64,000 nucleotides of DNA, from the NCBI GenBank assembly GCA_949825025.1, contig OX463786.1, positions 17,059,911 through 17,123,910 of the forward strand, in the 5' to 3' direction. Each line of letters starts with the position of its first letter. Position 1 is the first letter of the stretch. The notes beneath the pieces were generated by a model, which did not search any database, was not told the DNA's origin, and worked only from the letters and a program-made list of their open reading frames with translations. Both the position numbers and the translations under genes were made by a program. Source of the stretch: Siphlonurus alternatus. Its lineage: Eukaryota; Arthropoda; Insecta; Ephemeroptera; Siphlonuridae. Positions 12,276 through 31,803 of the stretch are shown piece by piece.

Positions 12276-15200
12276 TTAAATTCAGTTATTTGATATATTT
12301 ACACATGTAATTTAAATTCATATACAGCTGTTGCCACAGCAAGATATTACATAATTTTTGTGCCATTATTGCTATTCAGGATAATAGAGAGAAGAGACCT
12401 ACTAAAGTTTTATGTGCTCCTAATACTTTTGCTCAAAAAATGTCCCCACAATAGTGATTCTAATTCTAATGAAACTTACTGAATCTTTTTTTTTTAAATG
12501 TCTGTGTTATCTTTACTATACATATGTTGTATGTACACACTATTTGTTTTTAAAATTTGCTTCCTTTAGATTTTTTCTTAATTTAAATATTATTTATAAA
12601 TTTATTAATTAATGTAATTAATGATTTTATGGCAACTTGTAAATTCTAAATTGCTGTTAACTTCATAGCTAGGACAGAATTACTCAACAATACTTTGTTT
12701 ATAAACAAAGAGCAGAAGACTTTGCATTATAACAAACATTTTATCATACTGTATCATTTAAAGCAATATCTGTCTCTTCACTGGAGGGACACAATACTTT
12801 GTTAACAAGCAACATACAAAAGACTTTGCTGAGGACATAATAATCATGAAAAAAAATCCACATTTAATACCCCAACCAAAGTTAGTTACCTGAGTCTGGC
12901 TGCCTTGCTCCTCAACTCATGGTCGTGGGTACAAAGATTCTTGATGGCAGCTCCGGAGGTCCGTTGACGTGCCGCCAGGTTTCCGGCAGACGCTGCAGAG
13001 TACCTCAGGAATAGCTCGGCCCAAAGAGTAAGGGACATTGGTGCCACTGACGGCCAGATGACTCGAGAGTTTGGCTCGTAGAGAGGGTTGAGGAGCGAGG
13101 GGAGGATCTCAGGACGGTTGAGATGAGACCACAGACTGACAGTGTGAGCCGAGAGTTGAAGTTGGACCCGGTCAGACTCACAATTACCAAGGAACGTGCC
13201 TGTGGAAGAGAGAATCATTGTAGCAACATCAATTAATTGATAGAATACTCTGCATAATAAAATACTGTACGAAAGTAGCAGAAGAACTCTCAATGAGAAT
13301 TCACAGAATATTTTGTGAATATTTTAGGAAAAATAAAAATGGTTAGTACCAAATTTGATATTAAAATCTGGTACTAAATCATATTAAGGGTAAGGTAACG
13401 CCACCAATGTTAAAAAAAATCCCTCACACAAAAATCATGAAAAAAATTTAAAATGTTCTCCTCTACACCCCCTATCAGTAGCTAAAATATCAGGTATACA
13501 AATTCGATCTAGTTTTTGAGTTATGAATTTTTAAAGATGACTAATTTAACATGGGATTTCCATTTCTCCATGTTAAAGTAGTCAACTTTAAAAATTCATA
13601 ACTCAAAAACTAGATCGAATTTGTATACCTGATATTTTAGCTACTGATAGGGGGTGTAGAGGAGAACATTTTAAATTTTTTTCAAAATTTTTGTGTGAGG
13701 GATTTTTTTTAACATTGGTGGCGTTACCTTATCCTTAAATATGTTACTAAACATTTCTAGGCTAAAATCTAGGAAAGACCTTTGAAAATACTTCCTACTC
13801 CTTACAATGAATGAGAGAATGTCTCTCAACCATTTCTCTCTGTCCAATTAAACTATTCACAACAGTTAAGTATTTCCTGATATTTCCATCCCATTTTCAT
13901 ATTTTGCCTGCCAACATGGAGACAGAAGGAATCTTGTCTATTGGCTTACTAGAAATAAAAAAATAAAATTATTATAACGCCAAGGTGTGGGCAAATATAT
14001 ATTTTTTTTTTTTTTATATTTTTTTTTGCAAAAATTCCAACAATAAACACTACTTACAGCACTGTAATTACTACACTGCTCCTTGTCATATTAATATTTT
14101 CTACCTCATCTATTTTAATATATTTTTCAACCCTTGTTTCCATTTTTATCTTTTTTTTTATAACTTTCATCTTTCAAAAAGTTCTTGCTTTTTTTTTCTG
14201 GGGAGGAGACGATTGTCTTTTAATTAATATCTATACTAATTAACATCAAAGTTATTGACTTACCAAACTGAGAGGCATAGGAATGTTCGAACAGCAGTAT
14301 CAACAGTGATGTTCCAAACTCGAAGGAGCAGGGGAACTGTGCGTGGATCTGGGCCACACAGTCCAAGAAGAGCAGGAAGGTAGGTGCCTGCTGACCCTTG
14401 ACAACCCCCTTCGACCCTCCCCCACTCCCCGGCACGGTGTTGGTTCCGTAGCAACCCCGACGATGGCGCAGTGAGAAGGGGTGACCAGCCTGCAACCACT
14501 CCCTCTCCACCAGCGCTTCAAGCCTGCAGGAAGAGAGATAATATAAAAAAAAGGTACAGTAAGAGTGTTGTTGTCTAACGGGCTACAAGTCTGCTTGTAA
14601 AAATGGATAACCTATATGAATTGTTTTTAATGCAAATATGGATGGAATTTACTGTCAATTTTTTTCCTTTTCCTTTTTTTTTTTTTTTTTAAACCCTTCA
14701 ACACTTTTAAATTTGAGGGAAAAGACACTTTTACCTCATAGTCATTCCTTTCCTTATAATATATGCTTGTATGTTAAATATGGTCATTGACCATGACTTC
14801 ACAATATTTTGCAACATGATTACTCAAAATACTGTATTAAAGATTGCTTCTTTTACATATCCGAAAACATTAGAGTTAAGCAGCTCGCAGCAAGTTTAAT
14901 GTACCAACCGTTATCTTACCTTTACTTTTCAAACTAATTGTCCTAAAGCAGCTTCATTAGAAATCATAAGAAAATATTAACGCACATGGATATCAAAATA
15001 ACGCCAATGTTTCCGAATATGTAAAAAATGCGCTCCCTTTTATTCACCTTGAAGAAGATAATATCTTTGGTCTACGTTGAAATCCTAAGTTGAGATGACT
15101 CACCCCCTGACGGTGCGACAGTCTGGGTTGAGGATGACCTGAGCGAGAGAGCACACCAGAAGGGTGGAGTCGAGACCCTCTGATCCGTGGACCAACACCG

Positions 15201-18200
15201 AGGCACTCTCCTGGTCGAGACATTGAGCAACCAGGCAGGCACAGTTGAGAGAGTCTTTGACGTGGCTCAACCAGTTGCTGTTCTCTAGCCGAGACAACCA
15301 ACGGTCACTCGAGCTGCCTGAATCATTGCAAGCTATGGAAAACACATAAAATTACTTACTGTACGATAATTTATTGTTACACTGAAGAAAATAGATTAAT
15401 CCTAACATTAAAATATATACTGAAGATTTTAATATTTTGATTTCAGATGTATGTTTTGTTTAAGAGTTAATTTCCTTACTACTTTTGTTATGTTTTTATT
15501 TTAATAAGACTCTACCTTGCTTGCTTGCTTTGTTGTTAACTAAGGAATTGGGATTACCAATTTCATTTATTTAACAGTGATTTTAACCTTTTTTTCCATT
15601 TTGAAGGTTTGTTGGTCATTTTGCCCCATGTTTCCTAGTTACTTCTGGTGTTGGAGTATTGGTTTGTGGAATAGTTTTGAACTTTAACTTTAATTTTTTT
15701 TTTTTTTTTTAATTTAGAAAGATAGTAATTATAAATGGTTCTCTAGCAAGTCCAAAAGACTTCTAATAACAAGCTTTTCCATTCAAAGAACTACCTTGCA
15801 AATAAATAACTTTCGTGAATTTTTTTTATTGCATATTAAATTTGCATAGGCGACCTCAATCTGTGTATAGTAATTTTTTTTTTTTTTCCAGATTTTTTTT
15901 TAATTCTTTAACACTCTTAAAATCAAGATGAAAAACGCTATGATGTCATAGTTATGCAACATCTATCACATTGCTTGCGTGTTTAATATTTGCATGTTTA
16001 TGATGTTTTGTAGCAGGATTTTCAGTGTGTAAGAGGGTTAAAAATAATCTGAAAAAATACTGATAATACACAACTCAAGGTCATTTTTCAAAATATGCAA
16101 TAAAAAAATCATTAAAGTTGTCCATTGTCCATGTATTTTCTCTACACTGTGGCCAACTGAGGTTCTACCCCCTCTTCTTATCTACAGTAACTCACCGTCG
16201 ACCAGCTTTGCGAGGCTCTCCAACAAGGCAGCATGTCGGTCTATCGGCTTGTGAACTCGACGCCACTGAGGGTAGTGAGCCTCTGGCTCAACACCGCCGC
16301 CTCGAGCCTGAGACAAGGAGAAGACTATTTTGTCAACATGTCATATTTGCACATGATAGTGCTTACATAAGTTCTCATAGCATAACAATATTAACAACTT
16401 TTTAAACAGTAATTTGTGAAAAACATGACGAAAAAAAAATACGGTCCGAGGCAGATAAGAAGAGAACAAATAATTCTGCATTAGTGAAAGGTCTTAATTT
16501 AACATAATTAATACTAAAACTAAGAAAATGAATTACAATTACAGTAATTAAATTTACAACTTTTAGCTTTACAGTAGTTAGTAGAAGAATTTGAGTAACT
16601 TTTCCATATTACAGTACATAATATTGATTGTATAGTTTTGTTCTGTAATTTTTTTTTTTTTTTTTTTAATTCAAAAGTATGCTTTTTTAATTTAAAAATT
16701 TATTAAAAAATATTAGTGTAGCCAGTGATTTACCCCATTCCCCCATAATAAATACAAAAAAAAAAAAAAAATCCTTCGCCAACTATTTTTAACAGTTTTA
16801 ACATTGAAAATTGCTTTCTCGTCACACACCAATACACCATGCAAATAATATACCTTGGCAGACTGTGCGAGACTCTGTGACCTTGTGTCTACTATGTAAC
16901 CTCTCTTGCCAGGTCCTAGGACGGCATTCAACAGTCGCTCATCCTCACGGCATCGCTTGGTGCCGGGACCAGCAAGGGGCTGACTGGCTCTCAGAAGCAC
17001 ACTCTGTGAATAAGAAGTACGTAGTGAGGACATAAGGACGTATTGATGGCTTAAATTGTATTCAAATTTCATACTTAATATTCTACTTGATATATGGATA
17101 GTGTAGACATTTATCGAGTGATATTACAATAATTATGGGCATTTAAATTTAACAGTTTATTCCTGCAGTGGCTCTCACACGCTTAACAATGTTAACCCTA
17201 CCAGAATTTCTCAACCCGCCCGTGCTAACTGAGACGATAACCTAGAAACCTAGTGGTAAGAATTTGAACTACATGTGGTAAAAAAAAAAAGAATTGTTAT
17301 ATCTGATTAACATTGTAATATCCAGGGCCGTCCCATGCGCACGGTGCATACGTTTAATTTTTTCTGCTCTATTATAGAGTTTTCCGTAAATTAATAGCCA
17401 TTGCTTAGAAAAGCTGCGCAGAAACGAGTTTTAAATGTTAGTAGTCTACTGCGCATAGCTCCGCAAAGTGTGCATGATAAAAAAGCTTGAATCCAAATGA
17501 AGCTGCGCAAACGCTAGGTGACTAATCTGCGCACAGCCAATAGCAGCTTTGTATGCTTTATGAACAAAGATACGAACTTCTACCCCAGATTGCTTGCGAA
17601 TTGCAGTGTTTAAAAATTCTTTTAATACGTTACTGCAACCGGTTTGGCATGTAGTATTGTAAATAAATATCAAATTTGAGATGAGATAAAAAGCAACGTT
17701 CTCGCTAATGTTGAACAAAAATTCTGCTCTGGTAGGGGCCCCTCGTGCAGCGAAACAGCTGTTTTGAGCTCACTACGTGACGTCACCTTGGGTGTTTTTG
17801 GCCAAAATGCGCAGATCAGTCCAAATTCGTAGGGCTGATGGACCTATCTATTATAGTTGTATCATGGTAATATCATGTAAATGCTCTGACAGTTTAATTT
17901 TATAGTAAATCACAACACAACAATTAGTTGTCACATGTCTTCAGACAAGTATTAAAAAAATACCAGCTTCATAAGTGCTATAAATTTGCATAAATTTTGT
18001 TGTTTTTATAATTCTCTCAATGCTATAGGTATTTTTTTTTTTCCCACCAAATTAGAAGTAGAATTCAGTAAGGGGTTGGAGGCTACACTTGCTGTTAAAC
18101 CTGATTGAAGTGTTGTCGTGTCCTTTAAAAATAAAAAATGCACACAGAACCATCTACAGTACTTACTGGTATGTCTTTTATGTCCTCAAGACCAAGACAC

Positions 18201-21200
18201 ACAAAAAATAAATTCCAACTCACGCCAGCTTCGTGTTTGTAGCTAAGCACTGGGAACCGTCCTCCGTGCCGGAACTTCGCAGCTGCCTGGAGTGTTTCAT
18301 CATCAATGCTCTTTGGTACCACCACGGCACTTGGGTAGCTGCCACACACCTAAACGAGCCGAGGATTGAGTAAATTATAACATTTGAAATGCTGTATGAT
18401 ATTGTAGGCTTCTACTCCATTGTTTGTTTTTTTTATATAAATATACTAGATATCACCCACCACAGCACAGAATATAATAGCATTGTTGGCACTACCTTAC
18501 TCTCAATACTTTAATAACTTTAAAATCCTTTTACAATAATGTAACATGTAAATAAAAATTGGATCTTAAATTGATGCTTGCAGTGAAGCAAGTTTTCTTT
18601 TAATATTTATGATGCAGTACTACAGAATTAAAATAGCTTTAAGTTATTAAGCTTTTGGCTTAAGCCGTTAGTTTTAAATTTAAGTAAAAATCATAAGACT
18701 ATCTAAATGGGGAGGCACTGCATATGGTAAGGATGTTTTCAAATTTATACCGTAGTTTTAGAGAGAAATTTTTAATTTTCTTACATGGTGGTTTATACAA
18801 AAAAATATATACTGGAGAACACTTGAAGCCTTTATCATTTACAATATTTTCACTCACCGAGAAATCTTTATTGACGTAAGTGATTCGCCACTCCTCTGCA
18901 GAACCAGGGACCAAAAGTTTGGAGAACTCGCTCTCTGGTCGGAATGCACTCCAACCATCCTCAAGTACGGTATACATGGGACGGTAGAAGAATGGGTACA
19001 GCAAAGTCACCTCCTCTGTGAAAACGGACATGTCAATGACAAATTTCATCTCAAATTGAAACCTTCATAAAAATTTTTTATTGCATATTTGGATAGAAGA
19101 CCTTGAATTATGTATTGTAATTTTTTTTTAAACCATCTAACGCATTCAAAATCGAGGGGAAAGATACACTGTGATGTCATAGTCATGCAACGTCTTTCAG
19201 GTCCCTATATGTACATATGCTATATGTTTGAGTGTTAAATATTTGCAAGAACACATTTTGCAGTACCATATTAAGAGGGTTGAGGGTTGAAAAAACACTA
19301 AAAAAAAATTAATGATACATAATGGTAAGTATCCATCAGAAAAATTATATAGTCGCCATGTTCGTTTGCTAAATTTGACTCCTGCTACAATCACCGCGCA
19401 TCGGCGCGCAACCCTTCTGCACACGTTTTTTCGGCTCGAGTCAAAACACTACTACCGCGAAATTCTTTAGATGCTCTTTAATTAAACTGACCCGAGGCAA
19501 ATAATAAAAATTTTATAGCAGCAAACGTAAAAGATTAGTGCCAATACTTAATTTTAAATTTGCAAACATAACTTATTTAGAGGGTTAACAATAAGCGATC
19601 GAAAAATTGCTCCGTATAGGATCTTACGTGCGCCCAATCATCTTTTGTAAGTAAATGGGAGGACAAAGGATTGGTGATGTCATCATGGCTGCTGACCATT
19701 TGGGGTTCTCTCTCCTAGTATGTAATAAAAAAATGTCATGTAGGTTCTCAAATGGCATTTTCTAATTCGCATAAAAAATCAATTTTTGAGATTTTAATTT
19801 TTTTACTGTGGTGAATACTCCCAATTAAAATAAAGAGATAATGCTGCACGTTTAATTTAAGCAAATCACCATGGCACATGATACTCCCACCCACAACTTT
19901 TAACATGCATAGTATGTGTATAATATTATTATGAATGAAAATAATTTTTTTAATAAAATCACATATCCTGAAACTTCCCATTATGTATAGGTAGTCTCAG
20001 CTTGATAAATTTGTTTTTACTTTTTTACTGTAAAAAGAATAATTTTCTGCATCACTGTTACATATGTGTACTTCTCAATTCCAATCATAACGAATTCTTT
20101 CTCAAATATATATGTAGTACATAATACATATGTTCCTCTATAAATCTGTGTATTAAGTCTCTTTTAGGTCCAATTCCTTTAATAAGAAATGATACCTCTG
20201 TCAGTATATTCAATATTTTAAAAAAAAAAAAATAGTTCCTGGGCTTTTAAAATCTGAAAAAAAAACATAATTTTGCACCCTCTATGCATATTTGAAATTA
20301 ATTTTTTTATGCAGGTTATCCAATTTTATCAACCCATTTCATTGGCAGACTACAAGCGAAGAGCATCCATCCAAACACATGATGATGGCATCACATTAAA
20401 TGTGATGACCAGTGTACTCCAGTCCTCTACGTTGTGGCGACGTTGACATCAAACTCACCCAGAGTCGAGAGTCTCTCCAGTGAGAGGGCGACGTTGGAGA
20501 ACTCTTCGTAGTTGTTGATGTCCAGCTGGATCACACGAAGGTCCTTACACTTGATCACGAGAGAGCCTCCTAGAAAACCATTTGGCTTTCGCTCTATCGC
20601 GTCTATGTTCTGGTGCAGAATCTGGATATAAAGTTTTTGAATTAGAATGTTTCACAAGTCAGGTCATATGGTCAGCTTGTATTCTAAAATTTTTAGAAGA
20701 TGATGCCAAGCATGTTGTAGGCATACCTCACATTGTAGCTTGGCTCATCTATAGCACAAGGAGAGAAAGGTAGAGGGGGGGAAGGGGGGCGGGGCAAATA
20801 TGCTGCTCCGTCTTTTATGCATATTCCTTGGTAACTGCATGTTGTCCCGTGAAAATTTTTGACTGTATAAAACTAGATTATAGAAGTTAGCCACAAAAGA
20901 CACGAACATATATCTCTGTCATGTCTATTATATTGATGATTCAATCCAAAATGACTGTATAAAGGTGCTTTCACATATTCGAAAATCGCTACGGAAACGC
21001 TCCGTAGCTACTCCGTAGCAAATGTGTTGATTTTGCTGCGGCGCACCGTAGCTGTTCCGTATCACCTCGCAGCACGTTCTACGGGACTCCGTAGCAAAAT
21101 CAAGATGAGTTTGATTTTGCTGCGGCATTCACATGATTTTCCGCCGCAACTGCCGCAGACGAACAAGAATATGTGAAAGGCTTACGGCATTGCTACGGAA

Positions 21201-21626
21201 CTCCGTAGCGATTTTCGAATATGTGAAAGCACCTTAACTGTACATATATTTATTTTGTTGATATGAATGTGAGGAATTGACAATTTAAGAAAGATCCTTG
21301 CACTTTTTTTGTATCATACTGTATGTATCATACAGTGTAATGGGCAGCTAAGGCTATAAGGTAGGACGGCTTTAATATCCGATATTTTAGAACTTAACCG
21401 ATCATTTTTGTTATAAATACTAAAAATATCGAATATCCCTTAAAGTCCAATGACGGCTAAAAACACGAGAAATACTGACCCATAACTCCTCGACTCCCTC
21501 TCTGCGCGCGGACAAGATGAGATGGTGTCCTGTTAAACACAACGCTACATCGACTGGGCGAGCGAGCCCTGTATGTAACAACACCCCGTCCACTTTAGGG
21601 GTCTGAATAAGCTCAGCGAACTCCAT
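11795..21626 (-). CDS. MTMR9: Myotubularin-related protein 9 (10 exons)
   Basis: Exons on the minus strand are 21626-21480, 20621-20459, 19015-18858, 18349-18224, 17003-16854, 16307-16196, 15332-15104, 14523-14264, 13199-12890 and 11897-11795, giving 585 aa. All splice phases agree. The start at MEFAELIQTPKVD matches the family; an upstream in-frame ATG at 21680 is less likely. A PH-GRAM domain comes first, then a myotubularin phosphatase-like domain, then a short C-terminal helical segment (RRQLVELEKEALE). The active-site loop reads HGSEGLDST at residues 334-342, where catalytic members have HC...DRT: Gly335 replaces the cysteine and Ser341 the arginine. It is therefore a pseudophosphatase, as MTMR9 is in other animals, where it binds and stimulates active myotubularins on endosomal or autophagic membranes. 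The vertebrate protein is 549 aa; the extra length is a glycine-rich insert in exon 8 and a longer tail. Confidence 0.96.
13384..13738. mobile_element. TTAA-flanked palindromic MITE, copy 1
   Basis: TTAA-GGGTAAGGTAACGCC opens the element and its inverse closes it, with TTAA on both sides. The two arms are almost perfectly complementary over their whole length. The TTAA target resembles piggyBac-type elements. It lies in the MTMR9 intron before exon 9. Other copies are at 22669, 34310 and 63005. Confidence 0.88.
15825..16127. mobile_element. Palindromic MITE, GTTGTCCATT family
   Basis: It ends with GCAATAAAAAAATCATTAAAG and the family tail GTTGTCCATT, with an inverted partner at the left (TTTTTTATTGCATATT). 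The centre carries GATGTCATAGTTATGCAAC. Related whole or partial copies occur near 14660-14870, 19067-19330, 36479-36690, 41855-41995, 48952-49230 and 52425-52680. It lies in an MTMR9 intron. Confidence 0.6.
20962..21235. mobile_element. Palindromic MITE, AAGGTGCTTTCACATATTCG family, copy 1
   Basis: Inverted ends AAGGTGCTTTCACATATTCG and CGAATATGTGAAAGCACCTT enclose a GC-rich interior with many CCGTAGC/GCTACGG motifs. No target duplication is certain. It sits in MTMR9 intron 1. A diverged second copy is at 22102. Confidence 0.85.
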
Positions 21627-21744
21627 AGAGATGTAAAAACCGAAGAAAATGGGCAAAATACGTCCCAAAACCCGAAACACCGGATTTAGCGTCTTTTATC
21701 ACAGCTGGAGAAAATCAGCTGCGATCAGCTGTTTTTAAACTTAT

Positions 21745-21754
21745 TGCGCATGCG
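21745..21754. promoter_or_regulatory. NRF-1-type palindrome upstream of MTMR9
   Basis: TGCGCATGCG lies about 120 bp upstream of the MTMR9 start codon and matches the core of the animal NRF-1 site. Such sites are common in TATA-less housekeeping promoters. The match is short, so a regulatory role is inference. Confidence 0.45.
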
Positions 21755-22101
21755 TAAAAGTTTTTTTTTTCTTTTTTTTTTAAAAAAATATATTTTTTAA
21801 AAAATCCCTCTCTTGTCTTTGTGTTCAATAATTAATTAATTTATTATATATAAAAAAAAAAAAAAATGTTCTCCTCTCCTCTATCTATCTATTTCTTTTT
21901 TTTTTTTTTTTTTACAGGGTACTATATATTATAATATATTATAACCAAGGATTTTGTATGCATGTGTACGTACAAGATCCTTGAATATAACACACACCTT
22001 ATATACCCCGGCCTTTTATAGAGTCGATTCAATTAGAATCCCCAGAATCCTGGAACACAAAGCAAGAGAATGTATCTAAAGTATATTAAATTATATTAAA
22101 T

Positions 22102-22396
22102 AGGTGCTTCCACATATTCAAAAATTGCTACGTATAGTCCGTACGTAGCAATATGCTAGCTGTAAAAGCCTTTCACATTATCTGGTTCTTCTGCGGCAGC
22201 TGTGGGCGGAGAGTCATATGTGAATGCCGTAGCAAAATCAGTATATATAAGTTTGATTTTGCTACGGTGTGCCGTACGTAGAACGCCGCAGCAGCAGATC
22301 TCGATCTCTACGGCATAATTAATCAACAACATTTGCTACGGCGTGTTGCGGCATGATTCCGTAGCAATTTCTGAATATATATAATATGAAAGCCCA
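22102..22396. mobile_element. Palindromic MITE, AAGGTGCTTTCACATATTCG family, copy 2
   Basis: It opens with AGGTGCTTCCACATATTCAA and closes with a degraded inverse containing TGAATATAT and GAAAGC. It shares the GCTACGG, CCGCAGC and TTTGATTTTGCTACGG blocks with copy 1 at 20962. It is more diverged and carries small TA-rich insertions. Confidence 0.65.
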
Positions 22397-22668
22397 TCCA
22401 TATATAAGTTAAGATACCATTATGCAGTATGTTATTATATCTCAGGCTTAATAAATATATTCTTATTTTTTTCTCAATTACTATCAGATTTTGGGCAAAT
22501 CTACAACAATAATAAAATAATAACATCAGTTACAACATTACATAAAAGTTATATACAATTAATGACTGTTTTTTATTCAACAGAAAAAATCTCAGAAAAT
22601 TTACATTAATGTATATATACCTCTATAATTAAGTAGCTTTTATAAGTTGTATATAGTTATAAATGAAA

Positions 22669-23038
22669 TTAAGGGTAAGATAACGCCACCAATGTTAAAA
22701 AAAAATCCCTCACACGAAAATTAAGAACAAAATATTAAGTGTTCTCTACACCCCTTATCAGTATAGCTAGAATATCAGGTATACAAATACGATCTAGTTT
22801 TAATTTGAGTTATGAATTTTTAAAGTTGACTAATTTAACATGTAAGTTCCATTTCTCCATATGTTAAGTAGTCAATAAATTTAAAAATTCAAAACTCAAA
22901 AACTAGATCGTATTTGTATGCCTGATATTTTAGCTACTGATAGAGGAGAATCGGGAGAACATTTGAATTTTTTTCATAATTTTCATGTGACTTTTTTTTT
23001 TTTTTTTTTTTAACATTGGTGGCGTTATCTTATCCTTA
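22669..23038. mobile_element. TTAA-flanked palindromic MITE, copy 2
   Basis: It opens with TTAAGGGTAAGATAACGCC and closes GGCGTTATCTTATCCTTAG. The interior matches copies at 13384, 34310 and 63005 but is more diverged, and the right TTAA is changed to TTAG. It abuts the next MITE directly. Confidence 0.8.
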
Positions 23039-23039
23039 G

Positions 23040-23377
23040 AGGCATACAGGCCTCAAATTACAAATCAGACAGTCACCAAGTGGGTTTAGAGTATATAATC
23101 AACATTCGCATAATTTTTTTCCACGCGTGATGCATCCGTGCGAAGTCGCAGTTCAAAGTAAGAAATTTGGTCCTTGATGACGTCATGAAGTCCTTGATGA
23201 CGTCACAACTCAATGCTAATCGGTGCTAGCTGTGAGTTGTGACGTCAGCAAGGACTTTCTTTACAGCGCGACTTCGCAGAGACGCACCGCGCGCAGGTAA
23301 AAATAATACGAATGTTGATCATAAACTTGAGCAACACTTAATGTCTGTCTAATTTGTAATTTGAGGCCTGTATACCT
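23040..23377. mobile_element. Palindromic MITE, AGGCATACAGGCCTCAAATT family
   Basis: Inverted ends AGGCATACAGGCCTCAAATT and AATTTGAGGCCTGTATACCT enclose arms sharing AATCAGACAG/CTGTCTAATT, CATTCG/CGAATGTTGAT and GCGAAGTCGC/GCGACTTCGC. The interior holds three copies of TGACGTCA. It begins one base after the preceding element ends. Confidence 0.8.
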
Positions 23378-24866
23378 TTAAGTAACATGTATAATATATA
23401 TAAAAAAAAATACAAAGAAATAATCAAGCTGTACAACTTAATAATTGCACAGCAACATTATAATAACAAGCACTTACATGCTACATAATATATGTACTTA
23501 TATATTTAATATAAATATGAATAAAATAAAAGTAGAAATATTGAACACATTTAAATATACATTTTATCATACAGGGTATTTAAAACATTTTCACAGCGTT
23601 TATAGAGATATCATGACATTATAGCTTAAAAATTATTAAAAAGTTAAAATAATGGTAATTTAATGTTAAAATTGGTTACATTATTACTGTATATAAAATA
23701 TAAGTTTACAAAAAAAAGGTCACGGTGCATGCTATAATACTACTCTTCCCTCTGCATTGGTTTATTTACAGATTTGACTTTTCAGGGAAGAAAACGCTGG
23801 TTTCTAAACATAAAAAAAAAAATGTTTAAGTCCACAACTGCTCTATATTAGACTGCAATATACCTACAAAAAAGTAGAGGGTAACATTAAATAGTACTGA
23901 GTTGTCCAGTCTCAGTTAAAATAAGTGAGATCCCAAACACGATAGTTCTCTATTTGTGATGAAACCTGTAAATTACAAATTTATATATAAAAAGTATGCA
24001 CTGGACATTTCTTGCACTAGCTATACGTAGCTAATTAAAATAAGCGGAATGTAATAAATTTCAAATCTTATAAAAATAATTTAAAGAATCAGACAACCAG
24101 TGCAAAATAAGACAATATAGAGGCTTCAACTGTAAAACAAAAACAAAACAAGAAACTTCATATAAGCAACCTGTTAAAAATGTTTATTTTTTCTCAAAGT
24201 GACTATTAAAGCTTTTAATTTAAAAAAGCATTTTCTATCTCTCCATTTATAGGTATTTTGATTTTGAAACTAGAAATTATTTTCTCTAAAATTTGCTATT
24301 TCAAAAATAGCAAAATAGCGTGTTATTTTAGCAATTAAGTGTCATCTCGAAAGACAAGTTGGGTATATAAGTACAAAAAAATTGAAGAAATTCTAAACCT
24401 CATCTCAATATAACTTAATGGTCAAAGTTACATCTTTTATTTATTTATTTTTCTTATGATGTGACTTGCATTCTGAGAAGACAAAAGGTTATACATAGGC
24501 TGGCAGGAACACTGCAAAATCAACTAACTTGAAACCACTATTGTAATTTATGAAGAGAGCTAATTCAGGTAGAGATGACATAACAAGGTTTTTGTATTGC
24601 TTTGTATTTGCATAATAATATGTATGTGAATTTAAATAAAACCTATTCTGAATCTGATAAGAGCCTTATCTTTGTACATTGAAATTGAACTTTAAAGCAA
24701 ATGTTACTTGCCCTCCATAATTTTGCATCTTGTTCACAATTAATAAAAGAAATGTCTTTTCAATATTTACATAAAATACTTCAAAGTGAATCTCACTGGC
24801 TTAAAATCCATACAAACTCACCGACACAGCCTAAAATAATACTTAAAAGTTAAAGTATCTTTGGTT

Positions 24867-31267
<6,401 letters not shown>

Positions 31268-31803
31268 TTTATCAAATATTTGTCTTTAGCATATAATAAA
31301 TAATATAATGAGGTTCATTAAAGTTTTAGGTACATAAAATCAATACAAAATTAGCATTTTCTATGACGAACATCACAAATGACAATTTCCCGCTGTGTTC
31401 CTTTCCATTCGTAAAAGTTGCTGAAAAACTCCATAGATGGCTGAAGCAGACAAATTATGAAAAATACAGAGTAGCCACTTCACAAATTTTTTTGTTAATT
31501 AAGAAAATTTCACAGCAAGTATTTTTAAATGTGAAGAAAACAAGTAGACTCATATAATAATGCATAAAACACATCATAACATCAAATTTTTGTTAATTTA
31601 GTAACATAATACAAAGTATCATACTTAACAAAATAAATTTTGAAACTAGAAAATAGGAATAATTTTGGTTAGTTTTGGTTGGTGACACTGTAAACAAATT
31701 TGGAACAGCTGAATGGAAAAAACAAGATTTCCTTTCGTTTTTTAATCTTTTAGGCTGAAATTATAATTAATTTACACATTGTGAAGTTATAAAATAAATC
31801 AAG
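31268..31803. promoter_or_regulatory. Divergent promoter region, ZDHHC16/NDUFA10
   Basis: This is the 536 bp between the two start codons, which face away from each other. It must contain both 5' UTRs and transcription starts. It is AT-rich. No TATA box in a convincing position and no clear CpG-rich patch is visible. An open frame at 31363-31557 has no homology and is not called. Confidence 0.55.

Larger units (their letters stand above)
21627..24866. other. Spacer between MTMR9 and ZDHHC16
   Basis: This holds the MTMR9 promoter side at the left and the ZDHHC16 3' side at the right. Three adjacent MITEs occupy 22102-23377. The remaining sequence to 24866 is AT-rich, and I see no gene in it. 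Confidence 0.65.

Noticed and set aside
17320..17760. Possible transposon starting CAGGGCCGTCCCATGCG in an MTMR9 intron
   Set aside because: No matching inverted end or target duplication could be found on the other side.
21627..21680. Upstream in-frame ATG as the MTMR9 start
   Set aside because: MTMR9 proteins begin MEFAELI; the 18 extra residues are hydrophobic and not part of the family, so 21626 was chosen.
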